DNA from: an uncultured Thiothrix sp.
GTDB taxonomy: Bacteria; Pseudomonadota; Gammaproteobacteria; Poriferisulfidales; GCA-002705445
NCBI GenBank assembly: GCA_902624655.1
Contig: CACNYJ010000002.1
Location: forward strand, 172,814-236,813
DNA: 64,000 nucleotides
Reading direction: 5' to 3'
A program made the position numbers and the translations under genes. The notes beneath the pieces were generated by a model. It was not told where the DNA came from and did no database searches. It saw nothing but the letters and a program-made list of their open reading frames with translations. Shown here in pieces: positions 29,922 to 38,636 of the stretch (positions within the stretch are counted from its first letter, which is position 1; each line of letters begins with the position of its first letter).

Positions 29922-30926
29922 ATGTTTATAGATCTTATTTCAAATTACGGGCTTTTCTTATTAAAAACTATAACAATAGTCATAAGTATAGTTATAGTTA
30001 TTAGTGTAATTGTGAACTCAAAGAAAAGCACTACAACAGGAAGTTTAGAAGTTCAAAGCATAAATAAAGATTTAGATTCATTAGAAGAAGGAATCAAGAA
30101 AAGCATCTTGTCAAAGAAAGAATATAAAAAATTCGCCAAATCAAAGAAAAAGAATTCTAAAAAATCAAATAATAAGCTTTTTGTTATAGACTTCAAAGGC
30201 AATATAAAAGCAAGCGAGATTATATCTTTAAGACGAGAAATTTCTGGAATTTTATTGTCATATAATAAAGGCGATGAAGTTTTACTTAGGCTTGAGAATT
30301 CAGGAGGAACTGTTCATGAACATGGTCTAGCCGCATCGCAATTAAAAAGAATTAGAGATAAAAATATCCCATTAACTATATGCGTAGATAAGGTAGCTGC
30401 AAGTGGAGGCTACATGATGGCATGTGTTGCAAATAAAATAGTTGCATCGCCTTTTGCTATAATCGGGTCTATAGGCGTAATCGCTCAAGTACCAAACTTC
30501 AATAGGCTTTTAAAAAATAAAGGAGTAGATTTTGAGCAACAAACAGCAGGCGATTATAAAAGAACAGTTACGATGTTTGGAAAGAATACCGACAAGGATA
30601 GAAAAAAATTAAAAGAACAATTAGAGGATATTCATATTTTGTTTAAAGACTTCATTAAAAAGAACAGAAAAAATCTTGATGTTGACAAGGTGTCAACAGG
30701 TGAATACTGGTATGGAAAAGATGCCTTAGATTTAAAATTAATTGATAAAATATTAACAAGTGATGAATATATAATATCTTTGAAAGATAGTTTTCAAATT
30801 ATCCAGATCAAGTATAAGCCAGCTAAATCAATATCAGATAAACTTTCAAAATTATCATCAAATTTATATTCTAAATTTTTTCAAAAAATTGAGCAAAAAA
30901 ATTACGATAAAAATTTTTTTAAATAA
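29922..30926 (+). CDS. sohB: Membrane serine protease SohB (peptidase S49)
   Basis: 334 residues: one N-terminal membrane helix (about residues 8-30), a basic linker, then an S49 signal-peptide-peptidase-like domain. The nucleophile Ser is in DKVAASGGYMMAC near residue 163 and the general-base Lys in TAGDYKRTVTMFG near residue 212. The fold motifs LRLENSGGTVHEHG and IIGSIGVIAQVPN are also visible. Short length with an N-terminal anchor fits SohB, not SppA. Its last 8 bp overlap the convergent amidase gene. Confidence 0.9.
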   Translation: MFIDLISNYGLFLLKTITIVISIVIVISVIVNSKKSTTTGSLEVQSINKDLDSLEEGIKKSILSKKEYKKFAKSKKKNSKKSNNKLFVIDFKGNIKASEIISLRREISGILLSYNKGDEVLLRLENSGGTVHEHGLAASQLKRIRDKNIPLTICVDKVAASGGYMMACVANKIVASPFAIIGSIGVIAQVPNFNRLLKNKGVDFEQQTAGDYKRTVTMFGKNTDKDRKKLKEQLEDIHILFKDFIKKNRKNLDVDKVSTGEYWYGKDALDLKLIDKILTSDEYIISLKDSFQIIQIKYKPAKSISDKLSKLSSNLYSKFFQKIEQKNYDKNFFK

Positions 30927-32058
30927 TTCCTTTTCTTATTATTTCTAGAATTGCATCTTTTACTGCTTTGGCAATATTTTTTTGAAATTTTTTTGTTTTA
31001 AGTTTTTTTTCTTCTTTTGGGTTTGAAAGAAAAGCGGTCTCAATTAAGACTGAGGGAATGTCAGGAGATTTTAAAACCACAAAACCCGCTTGCTCTGTAC
31101 TATTAAATTGAAGTTTAGAGATTTTTTTCAATTTTTTGAGAATAATGCTTGAGGCCTTAAGGCTTGTTTCAATTGTGACACTTTGCGACAGATCAAGTAA
31201 AACCTGCGCTACATCTTGATCTTTATCGTCAATACTCGCGCCACCTAAAAGATCTGATGAATTCTCCTTATTTGCAAGCCATTTTGCCTGCTCACTTGTA
31301 GCGCCGTGTTGAGATAACACATATACTGATGACCCTCTTGCTTTTCTATTTTTTGATGCGTTCGCATGAATTGATAGAAATAAATCAGCCTTATATCTTC
31401 GTGCCTTATTAATTCTTTGTCTTAATGATAAATAAGAATCCTTGTTTCTTATGAGTATAGGTTTAATATTTTTTTCCTTTTTTAAAAGCTTATGAAGTCT
31501 TTTTGCTATTAATAAAACAATGTCCTTTTCCTTAGTTCCTCTTCTTCCTATTGCCCCAGGATCCTTGCCACCGTGACCAGCATCAATTGCTATTACAAAT
31601 ATTTTTTTTGTCGAATTTTTTTTCTTCTCTTTCGTATTTGTAGATTTTTTCTTTCCCAGATAAATATCAAATACAAGCCTATGACCATAATTATTGTTTG
31701 GTTTTAAAGAGAAATATTTATATTGGATTTTATAATTTGTAACTAATTCAAAATCTAAATTATTATCGATTTTTCTTAAAATAAATTTTTTAAAATACTT
31801 TTTATCAATAGATGGTTTACTAAAATTTTTATTTGTACGAATATTTTTTAAATTAATATTTATCTGGCTCTGATTTTTGCTATTTTTTATCTGAAATTCT
31901 ATTTTTTTCGACGCATCAAATACAATTCTTACTTTTTTTTGATTATTATCGAACGATGTACGTATTTTATTAAGATCGTTAATGGAATTAGCATTTGATG
32001 ATAATCCAAGTACTAATAAGCCATATAAAAAATATTTAAATATATTAGAATAATTCAT
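30919..32058 (-). CDS. N-acetylmuramoyl-L-alanine amidase (AmiC-type)
   Basis: Cleaves the stem peptide from septal peptidoglycan during division. 379 residues: a signal peptide (about 1-25), an AMIN-like beta domain (about 30-130) for septal targeting, a Lys-rich linker, and an Amidase_3 catalytic domain. Zinc ligands are in AIDAGHGGKDPGAIG near residue 157 with the Glu of GTKEKDIVL, the His of LSIHANAS near residue 227, and the catalytic Glu in VLIETAFLSNP near residue 337. It lies 3 bp after tsaE on the same strand. Confidence 0.9.
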   Translation of the reverse strand: MNYSNIFKYFLYGLLVLGLSSNANSINDLNKIRTSFDNNQKKVRIVFDASKKIEFQIKNSKNQSQININLKNIRTNKNFSKPSIDKKYFKKFILRKIDNNLDFELVTNYKIQYKYFSLKPNNNYGHRLVFDIYLGKKKSTNTKEKKKNSTKKIFVIAIDAGHGGKDPGAIGRRGTKEKDIVLLIAKRLHKLLKKEKNIKPILIRNKDSYLSLRQRINKARRYKADLFLSIHANASKNRKARGSSVYVLSQHGATSEQAKWLANKENSSDLLGGASIDDKDQDVAQVLLDLSQSVTIETSLKASSIILKKLKKISKLQFNSTEQAGFVVLKSPDIPSVLIETAFLSNPKEEKKLKTKKFQKNIAKAVKDAILEIIRKGII

Positions 32059-32061
32059 AAA

Positions 32062-32526
32062 TTAATTTTTTGTATTTTCAAATTCTTGTAAAATTTTTTT
32101 ACCTCTTGTTGATTTCCCAGACAAAAATATTTCTCTGTCTATATTATTTTTACATAAACTCATGTCTATTAAAATATCGGAGTATGAAAATAATCTTGAA
32201 TCATTTTCTATCCATTCTATAAGTATTAAAAAATTATTTTCATAATAATTATTAAAATCTATATAATCTCTTTCGTCTTTTTTTATCCGATAAAGATCTG
32301 CATGAACAATTTTTGCTTCCTTAAAGAGATATTCTTCTGCAATACCAAATGTCGGACTTTTTACCCTTTCATCTTTATCAAATGTTTGTATCATACTTCT
32401 TATAAATTGCGTTTTTCCAACGCCAAGCTCTCCAGAAAAACCGATAATTAGTGGAAGTGAAATTTTTTTTAAAAATTTTATAGCTAATTCTTCTGTTTCT
32501 GCTTCGCTTTTTGAAATTATTTTCAT
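32062..32526 (-). CDS. tsaE: tRNA threonylcarbamoyladenosine biosynthesis ATPase TsaE
   Basis: 154-residue ATPase that works with TsaB and TsaD to make t6A37 in ANN-decoding tRNAs. The Walker A motif is GELGVGKTQF near residue 36, followed by VKSPTFGIAEEY and HADLYRI, and then LILIEWIE (Walker B region) near residue 100. Normal length. It is paired with the amidase, as in many proteobacteria. Divergent from the PuuD-like gene. Confidence 0.92.
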   Translation of the reverse strand: MKIISKSEAETEELAIKFLKKISLPLIIGFSGELGVGKTQFIRSMIQTFDKDERVKSPTFGIAEEYLFKEAKIVHADLYRIKKDERDYIDFNNYYENNFLILIEWIENDSRLFSYSDILIDMSLCKNNIDREIFLSGKSTRGKKILQEFENTKN

Positions 32527-32642
32527 TGAATTTAATAGTAAAATCTTGTTTAACTATATAAGTAAATCATAATTTGCAACATTTTATCTCAAATATTAGA
32601 ATAATAATTGATTATATATATTTTTATGTGGAGGTAAAAATA

Positions 32643-33233
32643 ATGAATCCATTAAAGTCGTTACCCATGACTGTGGGTCTGGGTTTTATTCTTGCAATAT
32701 CTATTAGTTTTTCTCTTGAATATTTGGGGCCAGCGATGCCTTTATGGTCACTAGTAACTTGGCTTCATGTTTTTTTTGGAATTATATGGATTGGCCTTCT
32801 ATACTACTTTAATTTCGTTCAAGTTCCTGGGGTAGCTGCTGCTTTAGCAGATAAAGATGGTCCAGGTCCAGCAGCTATTAATAAATATGTTGCCCCAACT
32901 GCCCTTTTCTATTTTAGATGGGGCGCACTTCTAACTTGGGTAACTGGTGCGGCAGCTCTTCATTATAGTGGGATTGGAATTCATACTGCCTTTGCTCTTC
33001 AAGATGGGGCGGTTGTTATAGGAATTGGTGCATGGTTAGGTACAATAATGTTGTTTAATGTTTGGGGTTTAATTTGGCCAAATCAAAAGAGAATATTAGG
33101 AATAGTAAAAGCCTCAGAGCAACAAATTGCTAAAGGAAAAGTTGTGGCACTCATGGCCTCTAGAACAAATACTTTGCTATCAATACCAATGCTAATGTGT
33201 ATGAGTAGTCATATGCATGGTTTACCATTGTAA
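32643..33233 (+). CDS. Short PuuD-like (urate-oxidase N-domain) membrane protein
   Basis: 196 residues with about five membrane helices (about 8-24, 30-52, 87-103, 110-135 and 168-185). It resembles the membrane part of PuuD urate hydroxylase (Urate_ox_N family): WSLVTWLHVFFGIIWIGLLYYFNF near residue 32, YFRWGALLTWVTG near 88, LFNVWGLIWPNQKRILG near 135 and MSSHMHGL at the C-terminus, with several histidines that could bind haem. It lacks the cytochrome c domain of full-length PuuD, so urate oxidation is not assured. The start at 32643 has a strong GGAGG site. It is less AT-biased than its neighbours. A hairpin with T-run follows. Confidence 0.7.
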   Translation: MNPLKSLPMTVGLGFILAISISFSLEYLGPAMPLWSLVTWLHVFFGIIWIGLLYYFNFVQVPGVAAALADKDGPGPAAINKYVAPTALFYFRWGALLTWVTGAAALHYSGIGIHTAFALQDGAVVIGIGAWLGTIMLFNVWGLIWPNQKRILGIVKASEQQIAKGKVVALMASRTNTLLSIPMLMCMSSHMHGLPL

Positions 33234-33251
33234 ACTTGAATTTAAAAAAAT

Positions 33252-33298
33252 TTAACAGTAATATTTATTAACGGCAGCATAAGCTGCCGTTTTTATTT
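33252..33298 (+). terminator. Hairpin plus T-tract (element A), upstream of the dehydrogenase
   Basis: Stem 33271-33278 (ACGGCAGC) pairs perfectly with 33283-33290 (GCTGCCGT) around an ATAA loop and is followed by TTTTATTT, a textbook intrinsic terminator for the PuuD-like gene. The ATG of the next gene is only about 11 bp further, so it may also act as a leader hairpin. A near copy lies at 34430-34480, with similarity extending about 20 bp upstream of the stem (ACAGTAA...TTAAC). Confidence 0.85.
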
Positions 33299-33308
33299 GG
33301 AACTTTAT

Positions 33309-34409
33309 ATGGATATAAAAGAGATAAAAACGAAAGGTTATGAAAGAGTAGTGCGTGGCTGCGATGAGAAAAGTAATTTTAACGCCTTTATAGCTATCCA
33401 TACTTTGAAAAACGGTCCTGCATTTGGGGGGATACGTTATTTTAATTATAGAAACAATGAAAGAGCATGTCTTGATGTAAAGAAACTTGCAGAGGCTATG
33501 ACTGAAAAATGCGTTGTCGCTGGCATTAATATGAGTGGTGGAAAAACAGCAATACAAAAAATTTTTTATAAAAATAGTAAAGCATTTAAAGTTGACCAAA
33601 AAAATTTCTACCCGTGCTTAGGTGAGTTAATAAATTATCTTGATGGAGACTATTATGGTGGTCTCGATGTTGGTTTTGATTATACGATGTTACAAAAATT
33701 AACTGCTTATACTGACTTTACAACAAAATATTCTAATCCTGATATTGGAAGCATATGTACAGCGCTTGGGGTTTATAATGCCATAAAAGCTGGAGTTAAG
33801 TTTAAATTTAATAAAGATTCGGTAAAAGGTCTGAAAATTGCAATTAAAGGGGTTGGAAAAGTAGGTTGCCAATTAGCAAATTATCTTTTAGCTGATGGTG
33901 CAAAGCTTGTTATTGCTGATAAAAATTTTAATAAAATAAAATTTCCAGATAATCTACAGGCTAAATTTTCCCATGAAATTAAGAATGTTGATCATGATGA
34001 AATTCATAAAGAAGAGGTAGATATCTACTCTCCTTGCGCATTAGGTAACGATATTAGATTATCAAGAATTAAAGAGCTTAAATGTAAAATAATTTGCGGG
34101 GCAGCAAATAATCAGCTAGATATTTCGGACCCAGATGAAGCTAACCGCCAGCTAGTTGAAAACAACATTTTATATATACCAGATACATTGGCAAATGCTG
34201 GTGGAGTTTTTAGATCGGCAGGCATTATATTGAAGACAAGAGATGAACAAGATTCATTTAAATTAATAAAGACCTTCTACGATAGAACACTTAACATACT
34301 GAATATTGCAGAAGAGAATGAAATATCACCTGCTGATGTATGTAAGCAAATAAGTCAAAATAATACTGGGCAGCCAAATAAATTCAAAATTAAGTTAGAT
34401 AGCCTATAG
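33309..34409 (+). CDS. Leucine/valine/phenylalanine-type NAD-dependent amino-acid dehydrogenase
   Basis: Reversible oxidative deamination of a branched-chain or related amino acid. 366 residues from ATG 33309 (an in-frame TTG at 33297 lies in the preceding terminator). It matches the leucine-dehydrogenase branch of the Glu/Leu/Phe/Val family: GPAFGGIRYF near residue 33, the catalytic Lys in GINMSGGKTAIQ near residue 75, the nucleotide fold IKGVGKVGCQLANYLLADGA near residue 180, SPCALGNDI near 243, and PDTLANAGG near 292. Exact substrate cannot be read from sequence. It is flanked by two very similar hairpin elements. Confidence 0.85.
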   Translation: MDIKEIKTKGYERVVRGCDEKSNFNAFIAIHTLKNGPAFGGIRYFNYRNNERACLDVKKLAEAMTEKCVVAGINMSGGKTAIQKIFYKNSKAFKVDQKNFYPCLGELINYLDGDYYGGLDVGFDYTMLQKLTAYTDFTTKYSNPDIGSICTALGVYNAIKAGVKFKFNKDSVKGLKIAIKGVGKVGCQLANYLLADGAKLVIADKNFNKIKFPDNLQAKFSHEIKNVDHDEIHKEEVDIYSPCALGNDIRLSRIKELKCKIICGAANNQLDISDPDEANRQLVENNILYIPDTLANAGGVFRSAGIILKTRDEQDSFKLIKTFYDRTLNILNIAEENEISPADVCKQISQNNTGQPNKFKIKLDSL

Positions 34410-34429
34410 CATTGAATTTAATCATAATT

Positions 34430-34480
34430 GACAGTAAAATACTTAAATTAACACGGCGGCATTAGCTGCCGTTTTTATTT
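34430..34480 (+). terminator. Hairpin plus T-tract (element B), upstream of argD
   Basis: Stem 34453-34460 (ACGGCGGC) pairs with 34465-34472 (GCTGCCGT) with one G-U pair around ATTA, followed by a T-rich tract. It can terminate the dehydrogenase transcript. It is nearly the same as element A and, like it, ends about 10 bp before the next start codon. A TTGACA hexamer at about 34429 lies upstream of the hairpin, so the hairpin might be inside the argD leader. Confidence 0.85.
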
Positions 34481-34488
34481 TTAAGAAT

Positions 34489-35649
34489 ATGAATTATTTA
34501 ATGAAAAATTACAAACCTCTACCAATTTCCTTTGAATATGGCAAGGGATGTTACCTATATTCAGGAAAAGGAGCTAAATACTTTGATGCGATATCAGGTA
34601 TAGGGGTTTGCGGGCTTGGTCATTCAAATAATCAAATAACAAAAGTTATTAGCTCCCAATCAAAAAAACTTTTACATGTTTCAAACTTATTTAATATTAA
34701 AAATCAAGAACAGCTTGCAAAAAAAATATGTAAAATTTCGAAGATGGACTCTGCATTTTTTTGTAATTCTGGTTCAGAGGCAAATGAAACAGCAATTAAA
34801 CTTGCAAGACTTCATGCAAACAATAAAAAAATAAAAAATCCAAAAATTATAATGTTTGATAAATCATGGCATGGAAGAACAATAGCTACTCTAAGTGCAA
34901 CTGGAAATAAAGCAGTAAGAAAAGGCTTTGAGCCTGTAATAAATGGTTTCTTAGAATGTGAATTTAATAATATCAAATCTGTTAAACAAGCGATTAATAA
35001 AAATAACATTTCTGCAATTATGATTGAGATTGTTCAAGGAGAGGGTGGAATAAGAGTTGCAAATAAAGATTTTATTAAAAATATTAGGGAAATTACTGAA
35101 AAAAAAGATATTTTATTAATTGTAGATGAGGTTCAATCTGGAATGGGAAGAACAGGTAAATGGTTTTCTTATCAGAACTATAATATAAAACCTGATATTG
35201 TAACTTGCGCAAAAGGATTAGGAAATGGAGTTCCAATTGGAGCGTGTCTTGGAAATAAAAAAGTTAGTAAATTATTTACTCCAGGTTCGCATGGAAGCAC
35301 ATTTGGAGGAAACCCTCTTGTTTGTGCAGTATCATCAAAAGTTATTGATTTGATACAAAGAGATAACCTTAATGCAAATTCAAAAATGATCGGCAAATAT
35401 ATTATATCTCAATTAAAATTGAAAACGAGTAAAATGGATGTGGTAAAAGAAGTGAGAGGCTTGGGTCTAATGATTGGAATAGAAATCAAAAAACAGAATT
35501 CAAATATTGTAAAAGACTGTTTCGAAAAAGGTTTAATTTTAAATTTAACATCAGGAAATGTAATTAGGCTACTACCTCCTCTAATAATAACAAAAAATCA
35601 GGCTAATTTTATTATTAAAAAATTATGTGAAGTTCTCAAGAATTATTAA
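34489..35649 (+). CDS. argD: Acetylornithine aminotransferase
   Basis: Class III PLP aminotransferase of arginine synthesis; in many bacteria it also acts on succinyl-diaminopimelate. 386 residues. Motifs: CNSGSEANETAIKLAR near residue 88, SWHGRT near 125, VDEVQSGMGRTGKW near 208, and the PLP lysine in TCAKGLGNGVPIGA near residue 239. It starts at ATG 34489; a second ATG at 34501 is possible. It is followed 5 bp later by argF, forming an argD-argF pair typical of Alphaproteobacteria. Confidence 0.94.
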   Translation: MNYLMKNYKPLPISFEYGKGCYLYSGKGAKYFDAISGIGVCGLGHSNNQITKVISSQSKKLLHVSNLFNIKNQEQLAKKICKISKMDSAFFCNSGSEANETAIKLARLHANNKKIKNPKIIMFDKSWHGRTIATLSATGNKAVRKGFEPVINGFLECEFNNIKSVKQAINKNNISAIMIEIVQGEGGIRVANKDFIKNIREITEKKDILLIVDEVQSGMGRTGKWFSYQNYNIKPDIVTCAKGLGNGVPIGACLGNKKVSKLFTPGSHGSTFGGNPLVCAVSSKVIDLIQRDNLNANSKMIGKYIISQLKLKTSKMDVVKEVRGLGLMIGIEIKKQNSNIVKDCFEKGLILNLTSGNVIRLLPPLIITKNQANFIIKKLCEVLKNY

Positions 35650-35654
35650 GCATC

Positions 35655-36551
35655 ATGAATATAAAACATTTTATAACACTTTTAGATATTGAAAAGAATG
35701 ATTTAAAAAATCTTGTTAATAGAGCTATAGAACTAAAAAATATGGTAAAAAAGAATATTGTGTATACACCTCTACAAAATAAAACACTAGCACTTGTCTT
35801 TGATAAATCTTCAACTAGGACAAGAGTTTCTTTTGAGGTTGGTATGACACATTTTGGTGGAAATACATTATTTCTCTCGCCGAGAGATACGCAACTAGGT
35901 CGAGGAGAGCCTATTGAAGACACTGCAAGAGTTATTTCAAGTATGGTTGATTGTATTGTAATTAGAACGCATAAACATGAAGATTTATTAAAGTTTTCTT
36001 CGGTTTCCAAAGTCCCCGTAATAAATGGCTTAACGGAACTAGTTCATCCTTGCCAGCTTCTCGCAGATATGATGACTTACCAAGAGCTTAAAGGGGAAAT
36101 TAAGGGTAAAAAAGTTGCTTGGGTTGGAGATGCAAATAATATGTGTAATTCTTATATTAATGCATCCAAGCAATTTGAATTTGATCTTTCTATTGCTACT
36201 CCAAAAAATTTTACTCCTTCTTTATTCGAAAATACTGATGATAATATTTCTTTAACTAATGACCCTGAAATCGCTGTAAAAAATGCAGATTTAGTAGTAA
36301 CTGACGTTTGGGCAAGCATGGGTGATGAAGATAAAGAAGAGGAAAGAAAGAAAATCTTTAAAACACTTCAAGTTAACAAAGATCTTATGAGTTTAGCAAA
36401 TACAGATGCAATATTTATGCACTGTCTTCCTGCTCATAGAGGCGAAGAAGTTACCGAAGAAGTTTTAAATAGTTCTGCTAGTGTGATTTGGCAAGAAGCT
36501 GAAAATAGACTGCATGCTCAAAAGGCGTTGCTTGAATATCTTCTTGTATAG
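35655..36551 (+). CDS. argF: Ornithine carbamoyltransferase
   Basis: Makes citrulline from ornithine and carbamoyl phosphate. 298 residues. The carbamoyl-phosphate loop SSTRTRVSFE is near residue 54, with HPCQLLADMMT near 133, ornithine-binding DVWASMGDE near 216, and the HCLPAHRGEE motif near 257. Length is normal for the catabolic/anabolic ArgF family. The stop is 1 bp before the stop of convergent phoU. Confidence 0.95.
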   Translation: MNIKHFITLLDIEKNDLKNLVNRAIELKNMVKKNIVYTPLQNKTLALVFDKSSTRTRVSFEVGMTHFGGNTLFLSPRDTQLGRGEPIEDTARVISSMVDCIVIRTHKHEDLLKFSSVSKVPVINGLTELVHPCQLLADMMTYQELKGEIKGKKVAWVGDANNMCNSYINASKQFEFDLSIATPKNFTPSLFENTDDNISLTNDPEIAVKNADLVVTDVWASMGDEDKEEERKKIFKTLQVNKDLMSLANTDAIFMHCLPAHRGEEVTEEVLNSSASVIWQEAENRLHAQKALLEYLLV

Positions 36552-36552
36552 A

Positions 36553-37278
36553 CTAATCCTCGTTTAGTTCTGATAAAACTTGCTCAACTGATATGTGTCT
36601 AATATCTTTTCCTTTAATTAAATAAATTGTATGTTGTGCTATGTTCTTTGCGTGATCGCCAATTCTTTCTATGCTTTTTGCACAAGTTGAGATATCAAGG
36701 AAATTTTTTACTCCTTTGTCGTCATCAATTTTTACAATATAAGATATTAATTGTCTCATGCATGACTTAAATTCGATATCAATTTTTTTATCGTCCTTTA
36801 TAACTTCTAATGCATGCTCAACCGATTTTCTTGCATATGCGTCAATTGAATTATGCAATATTTTTGAAGTACTATTGCCAAGATGCTCTAAGGTTTTTAA
36901 GAGCTCCATATCAATATTTTCGTAATTTAATTTTAAAGACATCCTTGCGATTTTTTCTGCCTCATCACCTACCCTCTCAAGATCTGTAATAATTCTTAAA
37001 ATGGTAATAATCGATCTTAAATCTGATGCAACAGGGGTTTGAAGTGCCAATATTGTATTACACTTTTCATCAATTTCAATTTCCATTTTATTTACAATAA
37101 AATCATCAGTTGCAACTTTTTTCGAGAGAGAACTTTCACCATTAATGAGGCCTGCTAAAGCATCAGAATATGACGCTTCAACGATTCCAGACATCTCAAG
37201 AGTCTTAGATAATATTTCATCTAAAGCCTTATGATATTGTGTTGAAATATGTCCTGTATCAAACTGATTTTCTTCCAT
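36553..37278 (-). CDS. phoU: Phosphate signalling protein PhoU
   Basis: Links Pst transporter activity to PhoR, damping phosphate-starvation signalling. 241 residues from ATG 37278 (MEENQFD). It has two tandem three-helix PhoU domains (about residues 20-110 and 125-220), each with an acidic metal-binding E-x3-D-like motif (ERVGDEAEKIA near residue 112 and ERIGDHAKNIA near 207). In most proteobacteria phoU is at the 3' end of the pst operon; here it faces away from pstC, with the Pho box between. Confidence 0.93.
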   Translation of the reverse strand: MEENQFDTGHISTQYHKALDEILSKTLEMSGIVEASYSDALAGLINGESSLSKKVATDDFIVNKMEIEIDEKCNTILALQTPVASDLRSIITILRIITDLERVGDEAEKIARMSLKLNYENIDMELLKTLEHLGNSTSKILHNSIDAYARKSVEHALEVIKDDKKIDIEFKSCMRQLISYIVKIDDDKGVKNFLDISTCAKSIERIGDHAKNIAQHTIYLIKGKDIRHISVEQVLSELNED

Positions 37279-37304
37279 ATTATTTTTTCTTAAATCACGC
37301 TGTA

Positions 37305-37340
37305 TTGTAATAAAACTGTAATAAAACAATGATTAAATAG
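37305..37340 (+). promoter_or_regulatory. Pho box and -10 element upstream of pstC
   Basis: Two 7-bp repeats, TTGTAAT (37305-37311) and CTGTAAT (37316-37322), are separated by AAAA, giving the 11-bp repeat period of PhoB-binding sites (consensus CTGTCAT with 4-bp A/T spacers). A TAAATA hexamer at 37334-37339 lies 11 bp after the second repeat, where the -10 of a PhoB-activated promoter is expected. It sits about 75 bp before pstC and 27 bp before the start of divergent phoU, so it may serve both. Confidence 0.75.
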
Positions 37341-37415
37341 TTTTAGTTAATTTCATTATTACCCGTAAGTTATTAAAAATCAAACTTATAACTAATAATT
37401 AGGCATTAATATCAT

Positions 37416-38636
37416 ATGAATATGACAGTAATATTAATAACTCTTGTTTTGCTGGCAGCGTCGTCTTACTATGTTGGTCTGAAAAAATCAGTATCTATTC
37501 AGAAATCAGAGAAGTTACACTCTGCCCCAATTTATCATGGTTCTTTAATTGCTATTTACTCATTAATAGTATCCTTGCTTTTCATTTCAATGTGGCGTCT
37601 TTTTGAAAATTATTTGTATCCTGAATTTTCTTTATCAAAAAATTTAATTTTCTTTTTATCCTTATTGGTTTTTTTAATAACAGCCCTTATAGTTTTTCTA
37701 AAGATTGAAAAAAATTTTCGCGCAAGAGAAAAAGTAGAAAATATTATTGAAATTTTTTTATTAATTTGCTCAACAGTTGCAATTCTAATTACTATTGGAA
37801 TATTACTTTCTGTAATTTTCGAGGCAACTAGATTCTTTTCAATGGTGCCTATAACAGATTTTCTTTTTGGTACTCATTGGAGCCCACAAATTCCTATTAG
37901 AGAAGATCAGGTAGGTTCTTCAGGTGCCTTTGGTGCTATTCCATTATTTACAGGAACTTTTTTAATAGCATTTATTGCAATGATTATTGCAGGCCCAATA
38001 GGTTTGATGTCTGCAATATATATGTCTGAGTACGCTACGAAAAAAACTAGAGATATAATTAAACCATTAACAGAAATCTTAGCAGGAATCCCAACTGTGG
38101 TATATGGATTTTTTGCAGTAATTGTGGTGGCACCATTTATTAGATCTAGCGGTGAATATTTTGGTTTAAACATTGCTTCAGAAAGTGCTTTGGCCGCTGG
38201 ACTTGTAATGGGGATAATGATTATACCTTTCGTATCATCAATTTCAGACGACGTAATAAATGCTGTACCTCAAAATCTGAAGGATGGCTCTTTGGGAGTT
38301 GGAGCTACAAAATCTGAAACTATTGTAAAAGTAATCATACCAGCTGCACTACCAGGAATTATTGGGGGACTTCTTTTAGCTATTTCTAGAGCAATAGGAG
38401 AAACAATGATTGTTGTTATGGCAGCAGGTATGTCAGCAAATTTAACGGCAAATCCTTTAGAAGCAGTAACTACTGTTACAGTACAAATTCTAGTTTTGCT
38501 TGTTGGTGATCAAGAATTCGACAGCCCCAAAACTCTAGCGGCATTTGCTCTAGGGTTAGTACTATTCTTTATGACATTGATACTTAATTATGTTGCTTTG
38601 AATATTGTAAGAAAATATAGGGAACAATATGAATAA
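37416..38636 (+). CDS. pstC: Phosphate ABC transporter permease PstC
   Basis: 406 residues, longer than E. coli PstC because of an N-terminal pair of extra helices (about 4-22 and 43-68) typical of the alphaproteobacterial PstC_N form. The BPD_transp_1 core with six helices spans about residues 180-395; the EAA-like loop is in LKDGSLGVGATKSETIVKVIIPAALPG near residue 288. It overlaps pstA by 8 bp. Its usual first partner, pstS, is not upstream. Confidence 0.93.
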   Translation: MNMTVILITLVLLAASSYYVGLKKSVSIQKSEKLHSAPIYHGSLIAIYSLIVSLLFISMWRLFENYLYPEFSLSKNLIFFLSLLVFLITALIVFLKIEKNFRAREKVENIIEIFLLICSTVAILITIGILLSVIFEATRFFSMVPITDFLFGTHWSPQIPIREDQVGSSGAFGAIPLFTGTFLIAFIAMIIAGPIGLMSAIYMSEYATKKTRDIIKPLTEILAGIPTVVYGFFAVIVVAPFIRSSGEYFGLNIASESALAAGLVMGIMIIPFVSSISDDVINAVPQNLKDGSLGVGATKSETIVKVIIPAALPGIIGGLLLAISRAIGETMIVVMAAGMSANLTANPLEAVTTVTVQILVLLVGDQEFDSPKTLAAFALGLVLFFMTLILNYVALNIVRKYREQYE

